A stretch of 64,000 bases of DNA from Erigeron canadensis (Eukaryota; Streptophyta; Magnoliopsida; Asterales; Asteraceae), in the NCBI RefSeq assembly GCF_010389155.1, contig NC_057764.1, positions 41,300,275-41,364,274 of the forward strand, written 5' to 3'. The notes beneath the pieces are model-generated. The model did not search any database. It was not told the DNA's origin and saw only the letters and a program-made list of their open reading frames with translations. Both the position numbers and the translations under genes were made by a program. Below, in pieces: positions 1 to 12,142 of the stretch. How positions within the stretch are numbered: the first letter of the stretch is position 1; each line of letters starts with the position of its first letter.

Positions 1-3000
1 CTAAACCTGCTTCTCCGACAGCATGAGCAGCAGCACGCAGCTGTTATATTCAGATAAAAGTTCTTGACGTTAGTTTCATAGTTCTTAAAAAGTTTGTTCT
101 AAGGATACAGGTCAATGGAAAACAGCCATGGTTTATTTCTAACAGTTTGTTCTAAGATAGGCAATACAATTATCTCTAAGGCATGACATGTAAAACAATT
201 TGGCCTTAGGTAACTCCATCCATATGAAACAATAAAATGTTGGATTTGTAAAGATGGGAAGTTTGTGCAAAACGAAAACCAATAAAAGAAAGATTTATTT
301 GGAAACCTTTCTTCTCCAGTTTAGATGAGGAACTAAAGTTTCCATAACAGTTTTAGCTAGAAGAATATTAAACTTATTTGAACATAGATAAACTTGCCTG
401 ATTCAAAAACTCATCGAGTCTTCTAGCAAGTCTAATAATACTCCCCTCGAAGATATCAGTCATTTGTATAACTTCAGAAAAAGATGATCCCTGAAAAAAC
501 CCCCGAAATTTACAATATGACATTTGTATATCAAACTCTTAATAGGATGGGCTGGAACTATCTTACTTTTGACCAACAATATATTACATCCATCAAGTAT
601 GGTCTAACAACTGCCTCCACATATTCATCGACGTTGACTTCCAATTTGCATTCATGTTGTATCTGCACATTTAATATGTTAGATTTTGAAGTCTTTAATC
701 AACTCTGAAGGTAAGAGTGCAATAACAAAATTCACCTCTGCTATTCTACGTGCACTATCTTGAAGCTGTTGTAATGGTTTGGCAAGTTCTGTTCTTAATT
801 GTATTTGTTCACTAGATTTGTCTCCTTGAATAAAGCAACTTGCCAGTGCAGCAACTTGATGATGATCCAGATCATTGAACGTACCTAATCCATTTAAAAT
901 ATAGACATATAATCAAAATCTTTTAAGCAATATATAGTGTATATCAAACTGAATAATTTTACTACCATTAAACATCAATTCAGTGACTAAGAGTTCATCC
1001 CCTGTGTCAATCAAACATGCTGCACGTCCCTTCACTTGAACTATTCCTTCAGCATCGATATGCCCCAGTTTCTTTAAAACCCGTGATCGGTTTTTAAGTT
1101 CGTCTCGGAACTTTTGAAGCTGCATGAACCCATATTCATGTTTATGAGATGGTTTATTAAGATATAAACCAAGAATATGTAACATGTAATACTCAAGTTT
1201 AGTCCAATGTAAGATGAACATTAAAGGGTAAGGAAATACCACATGCAAAATATAAAAGCACCATATTGACTGAGATATTCTCGAGGAAATAACTAACACG
1301 AAATACAAAAGCAAAATATCGAACAACATATTCTGACAGATATATAGTTGATTACCTGTGAATCACGCATTTTTGTTTTCAACTGTTGAATTTCATGATT
1401 CACTTCTGCTTTTCTCTTGAAACACTGGATTTGATTTTCATCTTGAGACTGAAATTACAAAACATATTTAGCAATGATAAGTGAAACTTGACTTTGCGAG
1501 CTACAATTTTAGATAATAAAATGCGGTTAAGAGTTTACTGCTCCTTCAAATGGTGAGCAGAAAATATTAAATATAAACAAATGAAAAAGAAGCTGACATA
1601 TAGCCTAGACCTTGTGCAATGGATGAGAAAGCAATTCTTGGCCAAGTTTTTCAATCTGATTTACCAAGTTGACAAACTCAGGTTCTTCTATGCCCATGTC
1701 CTGCCAGCACAATTCACGTTAATCAAGATTGATGATACCAAGAAAAAAAAAAGAGTATAGGATTATTATTATACTTTCCAATCCACATTGAGAACCCAAT
1801 GAAAAGCTCATATATACCTTGACGGGGTTAAGTCTTGGAAGGCCTTGTGGAAAGCGTTTTTCAAGCTCCTCTACTGCCAATAGCACATTTTGTCGTGCCT
1901 CAATAGGACGGAGATCAGAAGGAATTGATATTCTAAGCTTGCTCAATGCTGAAATCAAGGGCAATTGCACAGGAACCTGAATTTACATGACATATTTAAC
2001 TCTTGCAATCTATAACAATCCCAGTTTTGAACTTATATAAAAATAAGAGTTTTAATAGGACTATGACGGTACAACTGCCCAGTAGAACAATCAAATGACA
2101 ATCATGGTGTATTTCCAAAACATAAAACCTCCTACATTCTATTAAATATCAAATTATTAATGATACTATAACCATATCTGACAGACTGACACTAATTACT
2201 TAATAACAACTACAAAACACTAGACAGAAGTGTTTTAAGTCAACCTAAACTGACCTAGTCCAGCCTCACCAATACCAAAAAAACTCCTTTGGGTCATAAC
2301 TCACCACATGCATTTCACCTTTCTGCCCAGAACGTGGAGGACATGGCTTTGGACGAGAACCACTTTCGCTCGAACCAATAGAACAATGAAGCAAAGTGTC
2401 AACTATATAACTACTACCACGCGAAGAAGGGGGTAAGGATCCTAGTGGTGGGGCAGGTTTTTTCACAACATTCACAACCACTCCCCAGCCCCAGTCTGTC
2501 CCAGCTTCTTGAACCTTAACCTGCAATGCGAAAGGTTAAACAGAGTAAGGAACAAAAGAGCCAATAATAACTACAGACAAATCCAATGTGTGTTTTTCCA
2601 GATATAAGAGCTTAAGACGAGGAGCTGTGGCCGGTCAAAATATACATTCAGTTAGATAGAAAACTTAGAACCAAAATGGCCTTTGAAGTAGTAGTATTGG
2701 GTGTGACCCATCAATCAAAAGATTGTTTGGTTCAAGTCTAACTTGAGACAACTGATGTAAATTATGAAGGTGGTTGTAGGACTGTAAGTCTTTGCCTTTA
2801 GAAAAAATAGCAAACTTAGATGTAAAAGTTTACATCCATTCAGTTATAATTGTGTCAACTGGGTTATGTGGGTTATGTTTGATACCTAATGGGTGAAAAT
2901 AGAATATAACTAAAGGAAAGAATCTAACATTTCCAATCTTCCCTTATATTGCATGCAACCTCCTTTTTGTTCTATTTAAAAATAGTTCATATTAAGTAGG

Positions 3001-6000
3001 TATAATATGGATGTTGCACGTGTGGACTTTAGCTTGGTTAACAACAAAGAATCTATCCAAAAACGGATTGTTGATTACTTGTTAGCATCAAAAAAATAAA
3101 AAACTAATCATTGATCTCATCACATACCAGCCTACCAGGTAGAAGAAAATATAGAGCTCTCTCGGGCCTAGTTATTTCTGCCATCATCTTCTTCTCCAGT
3201 TCAGAGATTTCAAGCTTAAGTTTATGATATTCAGCAACATCCGCCTGAAAAGAAAGACAATAAGTATAAAATCTCATTATGCATTAAAAGATCAAAAGAC
3301 TACTTTCAATAAAAATTACCCTTATTGCCTTACCTCTCCAGATGCGTCAAGCTTAGTTACTTCCTCTTCTAACTTGGCAACCTTTTTCCCAATATCAGGT
3401 AACGTCTAAAAGAGGAAGAAAACCCATATGTTAGAAGCTAATGTTTTTATGTAAAAGAAATGTAAATGGGTGGTAATAGATTAGTCAGAAAAACCTTTTC
3501 ATACTGAAATTGGTGAAAGGAATTTTTGATAACATGTTCTGCAGTAAATTGGCCCTCGGCTCGTCTCATTAAGTTCAATATTGAGTAGTAGCTCAACCTG
3601 AAAGTACTGACTAAAGGAGCAGGTTTCCCAAGGACCATGTCCTTAAGAGTATTCATCTCCATCTGAAAATGAATAGGTGTTATGAACTTATCAATCTCAA
3701 TACATTACTTCCTGATTTTCAGACCCTCAATAATTAGTTTTCGAAATTATGGTATTGCTTTCACTATGCTTGTGTGACAAACACAAGCTGAATTTCTAGC
3801 CTTCTAAATAAATTTATTATCGCTATATTAATATGTTCTTATTCTAATACGTTCACACTTCCTAATCAACACTTGGAATATCAATCTCTAAAGTCGAAAT
3901 TACTAAATCAAGACACAGTTAAAAGGCCTAGTTCAAGGGATCTGATGAGGTACTTTAAACAACGAAAAATATAATGAACTTTAGCGTCAATATAATCATT
4001 TTACTGAGTGAATACAATTGATTCCCCTAGTAATAAAGAAATCAACCCAGCAACACAAAGCACAATGCGAAGACTAATACCTGTTCATCAATCATTATGA
4101 TACATATACCACGTTCATCTTTGCCCCGACGTCCAGCTCTTCCACTCATCTACAAGTAAAAAACCCAAAATACAATAAAAAAAAAATTTACAAGTCAAAG
4201 TAAGCATATTATTCTATTAAAATGTTGTGATACTCACCTGAATATACTCACCAGATCCTACATACCGATGGCTGTCACCATCCCATTTTCTAACACTGGT
4301 AAAAACAACTGTTTTAGCAGGCATGTTCAGCCCCATTGCAAACTGTTGCACATTTAAGCCAAGTGAAAACATAATAACATATTAATGTGATCTACGAGGA
4401 CAGTGGCAATTTCAACCGACTTACTTACAAATATGGATCTGGGTAAAACAAAAATTATCTCAAACGGGTCAAAGTCAGAAAAGGTGTATTTTTCTTTCGT
4501 CCAACATACTAGATTAGTAGATTACTGATGCAAAAATGTGGAGAAAAAAGATTAAACTTGTTATAATTTACTTACAGTAATCACATTCGGAACATTAGTT
4601 TTAATAAAAGTCTAAAAAAGGACAAGAGGTGTCTCACTTCGGTCAAACCGGACCCATACCAGAGATACTCACTTTGACCCATTACCCAACCTGCAATTTT
4701 AACCTCTAACCTAAATTTTGAAATAAATTTGTTGAAAAATAAAAGCTTCAAAACATAACAAAATCTTACTGTCTCTGTGGCAAAAAGTGCTTTCACAAGG
4801 CCTTCTTGGAACAAGAGTTCTACCAGTTCCTTGATAATAGGAAGAAGGCCAGAATGATGAACAGCAATGCCTCGTTGTAGCAAAGGCAACATCAACTCAA
4901 TTGCTGGGAGGTTTCTATCTTCCTCACTAAGGCATTGTATTGCATTTTTGAAGACTTGCTCCACCACATCTTTCTCTTCCTGGCTATTGAAATCAAGTTT
5001 GGTCATTGCCATTGCATGTTGCTCACACTCTCTTCTGCTAAAGCTGAAGATTATAACGGGTTGAAATTTTTTTTCCATGATCATCTGGAAAGTAACAAAT
5101 CACTTCTTGATAAGTAACAAACTGTCTACAAATAATACAAGGAACAAAGAAAGAAAAGAACAAAAAAGATAGCAGTAAACTACACATTGTTTACAAAGTC
5201 TATGTTTTTATAATAAGTATATAACGACCGCTTACCTTATTGATTTGTCAAATTGGGTTCTGTTTTATCTCAAATAGGTCAAAGGGGTCAAACCTTAAAG
5301 AGGGTAATGGGTGAAATGAGTAGTAAAGACGCAAAAGTCTACAGCCTCCTAAAGAACCATCTCATTCAAACATTACGATTATTTCTGTAACAGAGCTGTA
5401 TTTTATTAATCAGGAAACAGTAATACCGTTAATTCCTAACTTCCTTTCATAGTGAAAGAATACTTTAGCGGTGCAATCCAACCCAGCCAATTTTGACCTA
5501 CACGGCTACGCTAGAAATGAGTAGTTACAACCTGAAGCACTATGTAGCCCACCCATCTTGCCCGAAATGCCACATTAGATCAATGATATCGCAAGTTCCT
5601 TATCAAAGTAATTTACAGAGAAAAGAAGAAACACCTTGACGATTTTGTATATATCAGATCCGCCAGAAGCATTTCCTCCTTTAGCAATTCTCCCACTTGA
5701 TTTACTAGTTGCAGCAACATTCTGCTTGACAAAAGTGTCTTGCAGCTTCAAGAAATTGTCCTCTCTGAACTGCTCATTCTCGTCCACTACAAGATACAAC
5801 CCTGAACCACCTATAGGGAACACATAATGCTGCAGAGGAGTGGGTCTAAAATCAGTGTAGACTACATGGCATGGCTGTTTATGTATGTTGCAAATCCATT
5901 CTGCAAACTCAGTAGCATTTGACATAGTTGCCGAAAGAAAAACCATTTTGATAGCTGGGGGCAAAAATATGATACTTTCTTCCCAAACTACCCCACGTTC

Positions 6001-6603
6001 ACGATCCTTCATATAGTGAATCTCATCAAATATAACCCATGCAACTTCTTTTAAAACCTCAGATCCTCTGTAAAGCATTCCCCTAAGAATCTCGGTCGTC
6101 ATGACTAGGCAACTGGCATTTGGAGATAATGTGACATCACCTGTCATCAGTCCAACATCAGAAAACTCCTGACTCAATTCTCTGTATTTCTGATTGCTCA
6201 AAGCTTTCAATGGAGAAGTATAGATAACCCTTTGTTTGTCTCTAAAAGCCATAGCTATTGCATACTCAGCAACAGCAGTTTTTCCAGCAGATGTATGAGC
6301 TGATACAAGAACTGATTCTTTCCGCTCCAAACATGACACAGATATTTGCTGAAACGGGTCAAGAACAAATGGGTAGGTTTTAGCCATCTTCCCATTATAA
6401 GCTGGATCTGATAAAGTCCCATGAATTGTTTCGTCTTTAGTGGAAGCATACCCACTTGGAACTGCTACCTCGTGTACACATGTCCGTGCCACAACTCGTT
6501 GCTTCTTTGATGCCAATTCTTGGTTCTTGACTTCAGTATCAACTGTCTCTGAACTTTCCTCTGGTTGCTTCCTTTTTTCAGCACTTGCAGTAAGATTCTC
6601 CAT
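1..6603 (-). CDS. HEN2: HEN2/MTR4-type DExH RNA helicase, 3' end off the window
   Basis: Ski2-like RNA helicase that, by family knowledge, unwinds RNA for the nuclear exosome; HEN2 is the nucleoplasmic plant form. Exons read on the minus strand: 6603-5635, 5084-4770, 4342-4238, 4149-4081, 3662-3495, 3405-3334, 3244-3128, 2520-2305, 1976-1818, 1700-1611, 1448-1356, 1119-966, 884-736, 662-567, 490-398, 40-1. They join into about 968 codons; roughly 20 C-terminal codons are missing (the Arabidopsis protein is near 995 aa). Exon 1 carries the Walker A motif [15 protein letters not shown], the DExH box FDEIHYM and LSATMSN. Later exons carry the helicase C half, [10 protein letters not shown], the KOW/arch region and the DSHCT domain. 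The lysine-rich N terminus is closer to HEN2 than MTR4, as I remember them. All splice donors are GT except the last, which is GC (398/397). The start is the first ATG before the conserved block [13 protein letters not shown]. Confidence 0.95.
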
Positions 6604-7330
6604 CTATCACTTAACTATTCCAGGTAAAACAAATTCAACTTCCTTGATGTTTACTAATAGAGATATATACGTATACATAAACAAACTTTAACAAACAGAG
6701 AAAATGTAGCAGAAATTACAGATAAAAAACTTTTGCATAGAATAACAACTTACTTTTCTTAATTTCTAGAAAACATGGTCAAAACAGATTAGCACGTCAC
6801 AAAAAATACTAAATTTCCCCAATTGATACAGCTGAAAATGTATGCTGTTCCTTTATGCATCCCCCCCCCCCCCCCCCAACAAAAACAAAAAAAAAATAAA
6901 AATACACACCAAAAATAAAGTGTGTAACTTTATTCAAATTTTCGTTGGCATTATTACTCAGCATACCCTATTTTCTACCAATCTATATATCTATATATAT
7001 ATATATATATATATATTTGTACGCATATAGCAACATGTTACCTAGTAAACCCTAATTATTATATCTAGTGCATAATTTTTTATCAAGTATAAATATAAAA
7101 GGAAAAAGAAAAACAGAGCAACAAAATAGAAAGAAAAAAGTTACCTTGTAACCGGAGCTAAAATGGCTATGAGGAATAAATAAATTTGAAAAGAAATGAC
7201 CTAATTTTCTATATCTAATAAAACTTGAAATACGAATTTTAATTAGAAAGCGCGGCGCGTATCAAAGAGGGCCGCCGGTGGATTTCAGTGGCACCACAAA
7301 AAATGAGCAAGGGCTGAATTTCGTATGTAC
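6604..7330 (-). promoter_or_regulatory. HEN2 5' leader with probable 5'UTR intron and telo-box
   Basis: On the minus strand a good donor (ACAAG then GTAACT) lies at 7145/7144. An acceptor-like TAG sits directly before the ATG at 6603, so a 5'UTR intron of about 540 bp is likely. It contains the telo-box AAACCCTAA at 7047-7055 (plus strand), a motif frequent in plant RNA-processing and translation genes, a C17-18 tract near 6861 and a TA repeat near 6975-7015. A short GC-rich patch (about 7250-7280) stands out from the AT-rich surroundings and may mark the promoter. No transcript evidence is available. Confidence 0.5.
6975..7015. repeat. (TA)n microsatellite in the HEN2 5' leader intron
   Basis: Alternating TA tract preceded by ATCTATATATCTA units. 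Similar TA tracts occur near 21245, 39375, 41035, 43375, 48418 and 58982. Confidence 0.85.
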
Positions 7331-7354
7331 AATAAAAATGAAGGGTTATAAATA

Positions 7355-7577
7355 TCAATTCCCGTTCCATTTTACTTGTCATATTGATTTACTTTAACAA
7401 TAAATAACTTTGTTTATATTATGTAACACTTATATAAAATAAAATATATGAATATGAATGGATTGTGTTTTTAATTTGCTTTTCGTTCATATAAGTTTCA
7501 TCGACTACTATATAATATAAACAAAGTTATTTACAGTCAAAGTTATTCAACTTAACAACTAAAATGGGACGGAGGAG
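7355..7577. mobile_element. Stowaway-type MITE
   Basis: The right end, read inward, is CTCCTCCGTCCCATTTT, the familiar Stowaway terminus. The left end TCAATTCCCGTTCCATTTT is a decayed version. A longer internal inverted repeat (about 7398-7422 against 7511-7535) is well kept. TA dinucleotides flank both ends (7353-7354 and 7578-7579), as expected for Tc1/mariner-type insertion. It lies just upstream of the HEN2 promoter region. Confidence 0.8.
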
Positions 7578-8598
7578 TAATAACATAGGTATGGTTTTTT
7601 TTATTTCTTTTAGGCTGTCTTGTTAAGTTTTTTTAATGAGGGGAAGGAAAGGTTTAGGAAGGAAAAAAAATTAAATGCATTGTTAAGTTTTAGATGGCAT
7701 AGAAAGGAAAAGAGAAGAGAGAAAAAGGAGGGGAAGTTGTATGTTGTATTTGTGCGACAAGTTTTCAGCCCACTTTTGATGTGATTAGAACGGATTACAA
7801 AGGATAACCACCCTCTTATATGGATAATTACATTTTTATCCTCAATAGACTATTATATTATTCACATTCCTTTAACTCCTATTAAACATAATAACATAAT
7901 ATTACAACAAACCGCAACCAACAACGGACTTTCAGATATACCTTCACATAATCAATTATTTTTTCCACTGGTTATGATTATTTAGTATTATAAAAGGTTG
8001 TTCATAGTATAAAACGTGTTTGCAAAACATAAATATATACGTGGACTGGAACTTGAGGGGTATTCATCTACTGATATTAGTTTATATGTATATATATATA
8101 CAATATATTAATATTAATTATCATTGTTATTGTTATAGGCTTCTGCTTTATCCAAATTCATTTTTTTTAAATATATTTTACTTGCAGTAACAATATTAAT
8201 TTGTTAGCCTCTGAAAAAAGTTGGACATCATACAAGTTATAAACGTAATGAAGTTTCGATCCATTTCTTTTCTTTATGAAACCATACCTTGTATAATAAT
8301 TGATTATAACAAATAAATAACAATATCTTTTTATATGAGGATATAATTGTAACAATGTATATATTTTTTTCTTTCTTTTCCATTATTTTCATCTTAAGAA
8401 CATGGATAATTTATCTCTTTCTTTTTCTTTCTTTAACTTTCTATATAACTAAAGAATGTAAATAAATTAACAATTATTCTTTTCTATCCCATTCTATTCT
8501 ACTTCTTTCAATTCTTTTCCACATATATTAAACTTAATAATACAGTGTTAGTTATTTGGGGAAAACAAATACAGAGTACTTAAACTTAGAAATATATA
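7578..8598. other. Intergenic, no gene seen
   Basis: AT-rich spacer. A purine-rich plus-strand stretch lies near 7640-7740 and T/C-rich stretches near 8370-8540. I could not define ends of a mobile element here. Short open frames lack recognisable domains. Confidence 0.5.
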
Positions 8599-9271
8599 TC
8601 TATCTATATTATAATTAAAAGAGGAAGTTGGGATATAATTGACATCCATTAAAGCTCTTTTAAGCCTAAAACTCTCTCCTAATTACTTTAACTCTCCCAT
8701 TTTTCCTAGATTTTTTTTTTATTTGCTCACTGAATAGATAACTATATTTAAAATTCTATTATAAATTGTTTACTATCAAAACAAATTTTTTAAATAGATA
8801 ATTATATTTAAAACTATATCCTAAATCTTTTTCTATCAAAACAATTTTTTTAAAACATAAAGATATATATCCGATAAATTATTATATATATAACCTAAGT
8901 TTTTATTAATCATTTTCATTCCCATTATTCATCTCCTTCATATTTTAATAAATTAATCAAGTTAAGTAAATTTAAAAAAAAAAAAAACATACGACATTTT
9001 TCTATCACTTTAATTTTATTTATCGTATTTTGTTCGTGTCTGTTTATTATTTAATATTGAATTGTTATGTTATTGTTATTTTTCATCTCTTTTAATTTAA
9101 TTGATTGTCGATTGTAGTTTGTTATGCCCTCTTCTTCTACTACAAAAATGTTTATTCTTTTAAATTTGTTTTGTTTATGTTTTATTATTTATTATTATGA
9201 TATTTATCTTTGATATATATTTTGAGACTATATTTTATGACTATCTATCAATTAGACGGGCTAAAGACTAG
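8599..9271 (+). mobile_element. Short non-autonomous Helitron (candidate)
   Basis: Starts with TC after an A (TCTATCTATATTATAATTAA) and ends GGGCTAAAGACTAG followed by T, matching the A|TC...CTRR|T insertion rule. The interior is AT-rich with no coding potential. The 3' hairpin is weak, so the call rests on both termini. Confidence 0.5.
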
Positions 9272-10850
9272 TATACAGTTTAAAAAGGGCATTCCATATA
9301 TGTCGTCGACCCATTTTCTTAGCTATCTCGAGATATTACTTGGTGGAATTTCAATTTAAGTCGGTCCAATAGTAGTATTGAGTTAAGTACAGACATAAAG
9401 CCCACCAACTATTAAGGCCCATAATTATAAGACATTGAATGGATCTTACTTTCACACTTGTTAATATTGAGTTGATTCAGTTAATTATAAGACGTTCCAA
9501 GTTAAGAGCCTAAGAGTATAATGATTTTCTTTTTTGGTTAATATTTTTATAATTAGATTTCTTCCTAAAAGACTAAAAGTAACTAACAAAACACCGTTTA
9601 ATCTCTGTGCTTTTCAACCAACATCACTTTACTTGAAAACTAAGTTTCATTAATCTTTAATTTTAAAGAATCTCTACGACTTATAAGAGTTACCTTTTTA
9701 TTATTTATTATTCAAACTAAATTATTACCCGGTAAACATATATAATTAATGATATGTTAAATTTTTATAATATCATAAATTAACAAATATTTAACCAGGT
9801 AAAAATTAAATCATTAAAAAACATGAAGTTACATTAATGGTCGTTTAGATTTCGGTTAACAGTGACCAGATAGTTACGAAATAAATACATCATCTATTAG
9901 AGGTCTCGTTAAGTAAGGTTTTCGTTTCTTTGGATGTCTTTCATTCATTCGGATATGTCTGCATTATCATTGTACTTATGGTTTAACGTTTTGCTCGAAT
10001 AATTTAGTTGTACAATAAAATTATTAAGCAATTTAATTATCAATTTATATATCGCATGTTGTGTTAATCTAAGTTAAAATTATACATAATATCATTGTCA
10101 TTTTTACACAATTATTTTTTTAATATATAACTGTGGTAGCTTACTATAGATTTCATATTTATTTTTAATTCTTTATTAAGAAGGCCGGTTTAACATTCGT
10201 TCCAGTTTTCAAAACATTGATTTAATAAAAGTGTTATATGATAAATATCAAAAAAATTTATAACCAAATTTTATTCGTTATATGATAGAAATCCTTATAA
10301 AAATATAATTTAATAAAAACGTATTACTTAAAAAAAGAAAGTTTTATTTTAAAAAAATTAAAAATTAATTTTAAAGATAAAAAATGATGTAAAATATAAA
10401 AATATTAGTTTATATAATTATATCATTAAAAACATTAATTATTAATGTTTACAAAGTTAAATAAGAAAATAATAATAATTTAAATTTATTAGAATAAAAT
10501 TAAATCTAAAAAAGTTAAATAAGATATATGACATCATCATCTGATCTAATAACTTTAATTAAAAGTTTAACTTCATCTAAGGGTCTATACTTCTCCAATT
10601 ATGAATTAAAGTTTTTCTTTTATACAAATATATATTTAGAGATAGCACATAAGTGGATATGTACATGTAACATATCCTTCACAATTGTTAGCAGTTAACA
10701 TTCCAAGAGATATAAACTCTATAACTATCACATAACAAAGCAACATAATGCACAACATCAGCAGATTGTTGCAAACCAATAAAAGGCAGCAACACATGCA
10801 TATGACTTTCACAGTAGTTAGGTACCTTTTTTTTTTTCTTTATTTCCTGC
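9272..10850. other. Intergenic, no gene seen
   Basis: Very AT-rich spacer with many homopolymer A and T runs. No coding frame, RNA gene or defined repeat ends were recognised. Confidence 0.5.
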
Positions 10851-10950
10851 TAATTAACTAGACCCCTAAATTTGATCTCGCTTAAGGCCGTAAAAACTTG
10901 AGCCGACACTGCACATATGACCTGAAAACCTGCGACCCGTCCTCGACCCG

Positions 10951-11150
10951 AACCGACCCTCCCGAAGGAGTAATGGGCCGGGTCACGAGTTTGATTTTGT
11001 TGCTGCGCCGGATTTTGGACCAGGCTGGGTCGCCCGGGTTTTGACAAGTGAAGAACAACAAACCCCTTAAACCCGAGAACTGAACCCACTTAAGCCTGAC
11101 TCAAACCGACTCGCCCGAAGGAGTGATGAGCCGGGTCACGAGTTTGATTT
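10951..11150. repeat. GC-rich direct repeat pair
   Basis: Two copies of a unit of about 47 bp, 10951-10997 and 11104-11150, share the blocks CCCGAAGGAGT and CCGGGTCACGAGTTTGATTT. They start 153 bp apart. The sequence is rich in CGGGTC/GACCCG motifs and far more GC-rich than its surroundings, suggesting a repeat-derived fragment. A 79-codon open frame crossing it has no recognisable domain. Confidence 0.75.
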
Positions 11151-12142
11151 ATCTTGCTTTGTCGGGTCACGGGTTTGCACGTATCGGATGCAAATGCCTA
11201 CTCTTGTCCATCAAAGCATGTTAGTAGTGGCTTGGAAGGCTTATTAAATAAGATTGACTTAATTAACTTGTTTATTTACAAGAATAGGTCATTGAAGTGT
11301 TTTTAACTAACTAGTAAGATAGATTAACTAATAAGTGGTTAGATATAATATATATTAAAATAAGATCAACTAAAAATAAGTTTAAGCAAAGGCCTCTAAT
11401 TTAACAGAGCACAAACTACTACCTGACATCTTAACTTATGAAGATGCGACTTGTGAGCTAGAGCTCAACTAGGCAACTCGTTAATAATAATAATCTAATG
11501 GTGTAAAGGTTGAGCTTGGTCTACTAATGATAGATGGTGTAAACTCGAGCTTGACTTGAGCTCCACTTCTTTATTGCAGATATAACAACATATGTTGGGT
11601 AATCATGTATACTATATTGTATGTGCATGATTATTCGTCTACTAATAACATGCTTGTTTAGGACTAATCGAGCACCATGTATGACGTTCAAGCTAGTTTA
11701 GGCTTAGATTGAGTCAAACTAGGAGAAGTTCTATGGATTTAATCCCCTACTTAAAATGTAAACAAGATTGTCAGGCTTGAGTTAGATAAGGCTCTAGCTC
11801 AACTAAACTACTTTAAGATAAGCTAAAGTTCGGTCGAAGGGAGGGCTCGATCTTAACCTGATAGATTTTCGGTAATGTTATTAACGAAAACCATGTACTG
11901 GCTGATATTACATACTCGAACATATCTTAATAACAAGCAAAAACAATCAAATGCTACACACAATTGTAATGTTGATAGGACTTAATTGGTAACCACATAT
12001 ATAATAGTGGTCCGGTTTATTTGCCGTAGAACATACATAAAGTATAGTACACACACACACAACAAAGCAACATAAATCATCACACCAGAGAGCTGAGCTT
12101 CAATCCAACGGGCCGCATTTAACTTTTCTTGATTTTGCAAGT
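11151..12142. other. Spacer and 3' flank of the cyclase gene
   Basis: Contains scattered GAGCTC- and CTCGAGCTTGA-like words (about 11450-11870) that look like degraded repeat DNA, and a (CA)n tract near 12050. No gene was recognised. Confidence 0.45.

Noticed and set aside
484..708. Plus-strand 74-codon open frame
   Set aside because: Lies antisense over HEN2 exons 14 and 15 and their intron; no independent support.
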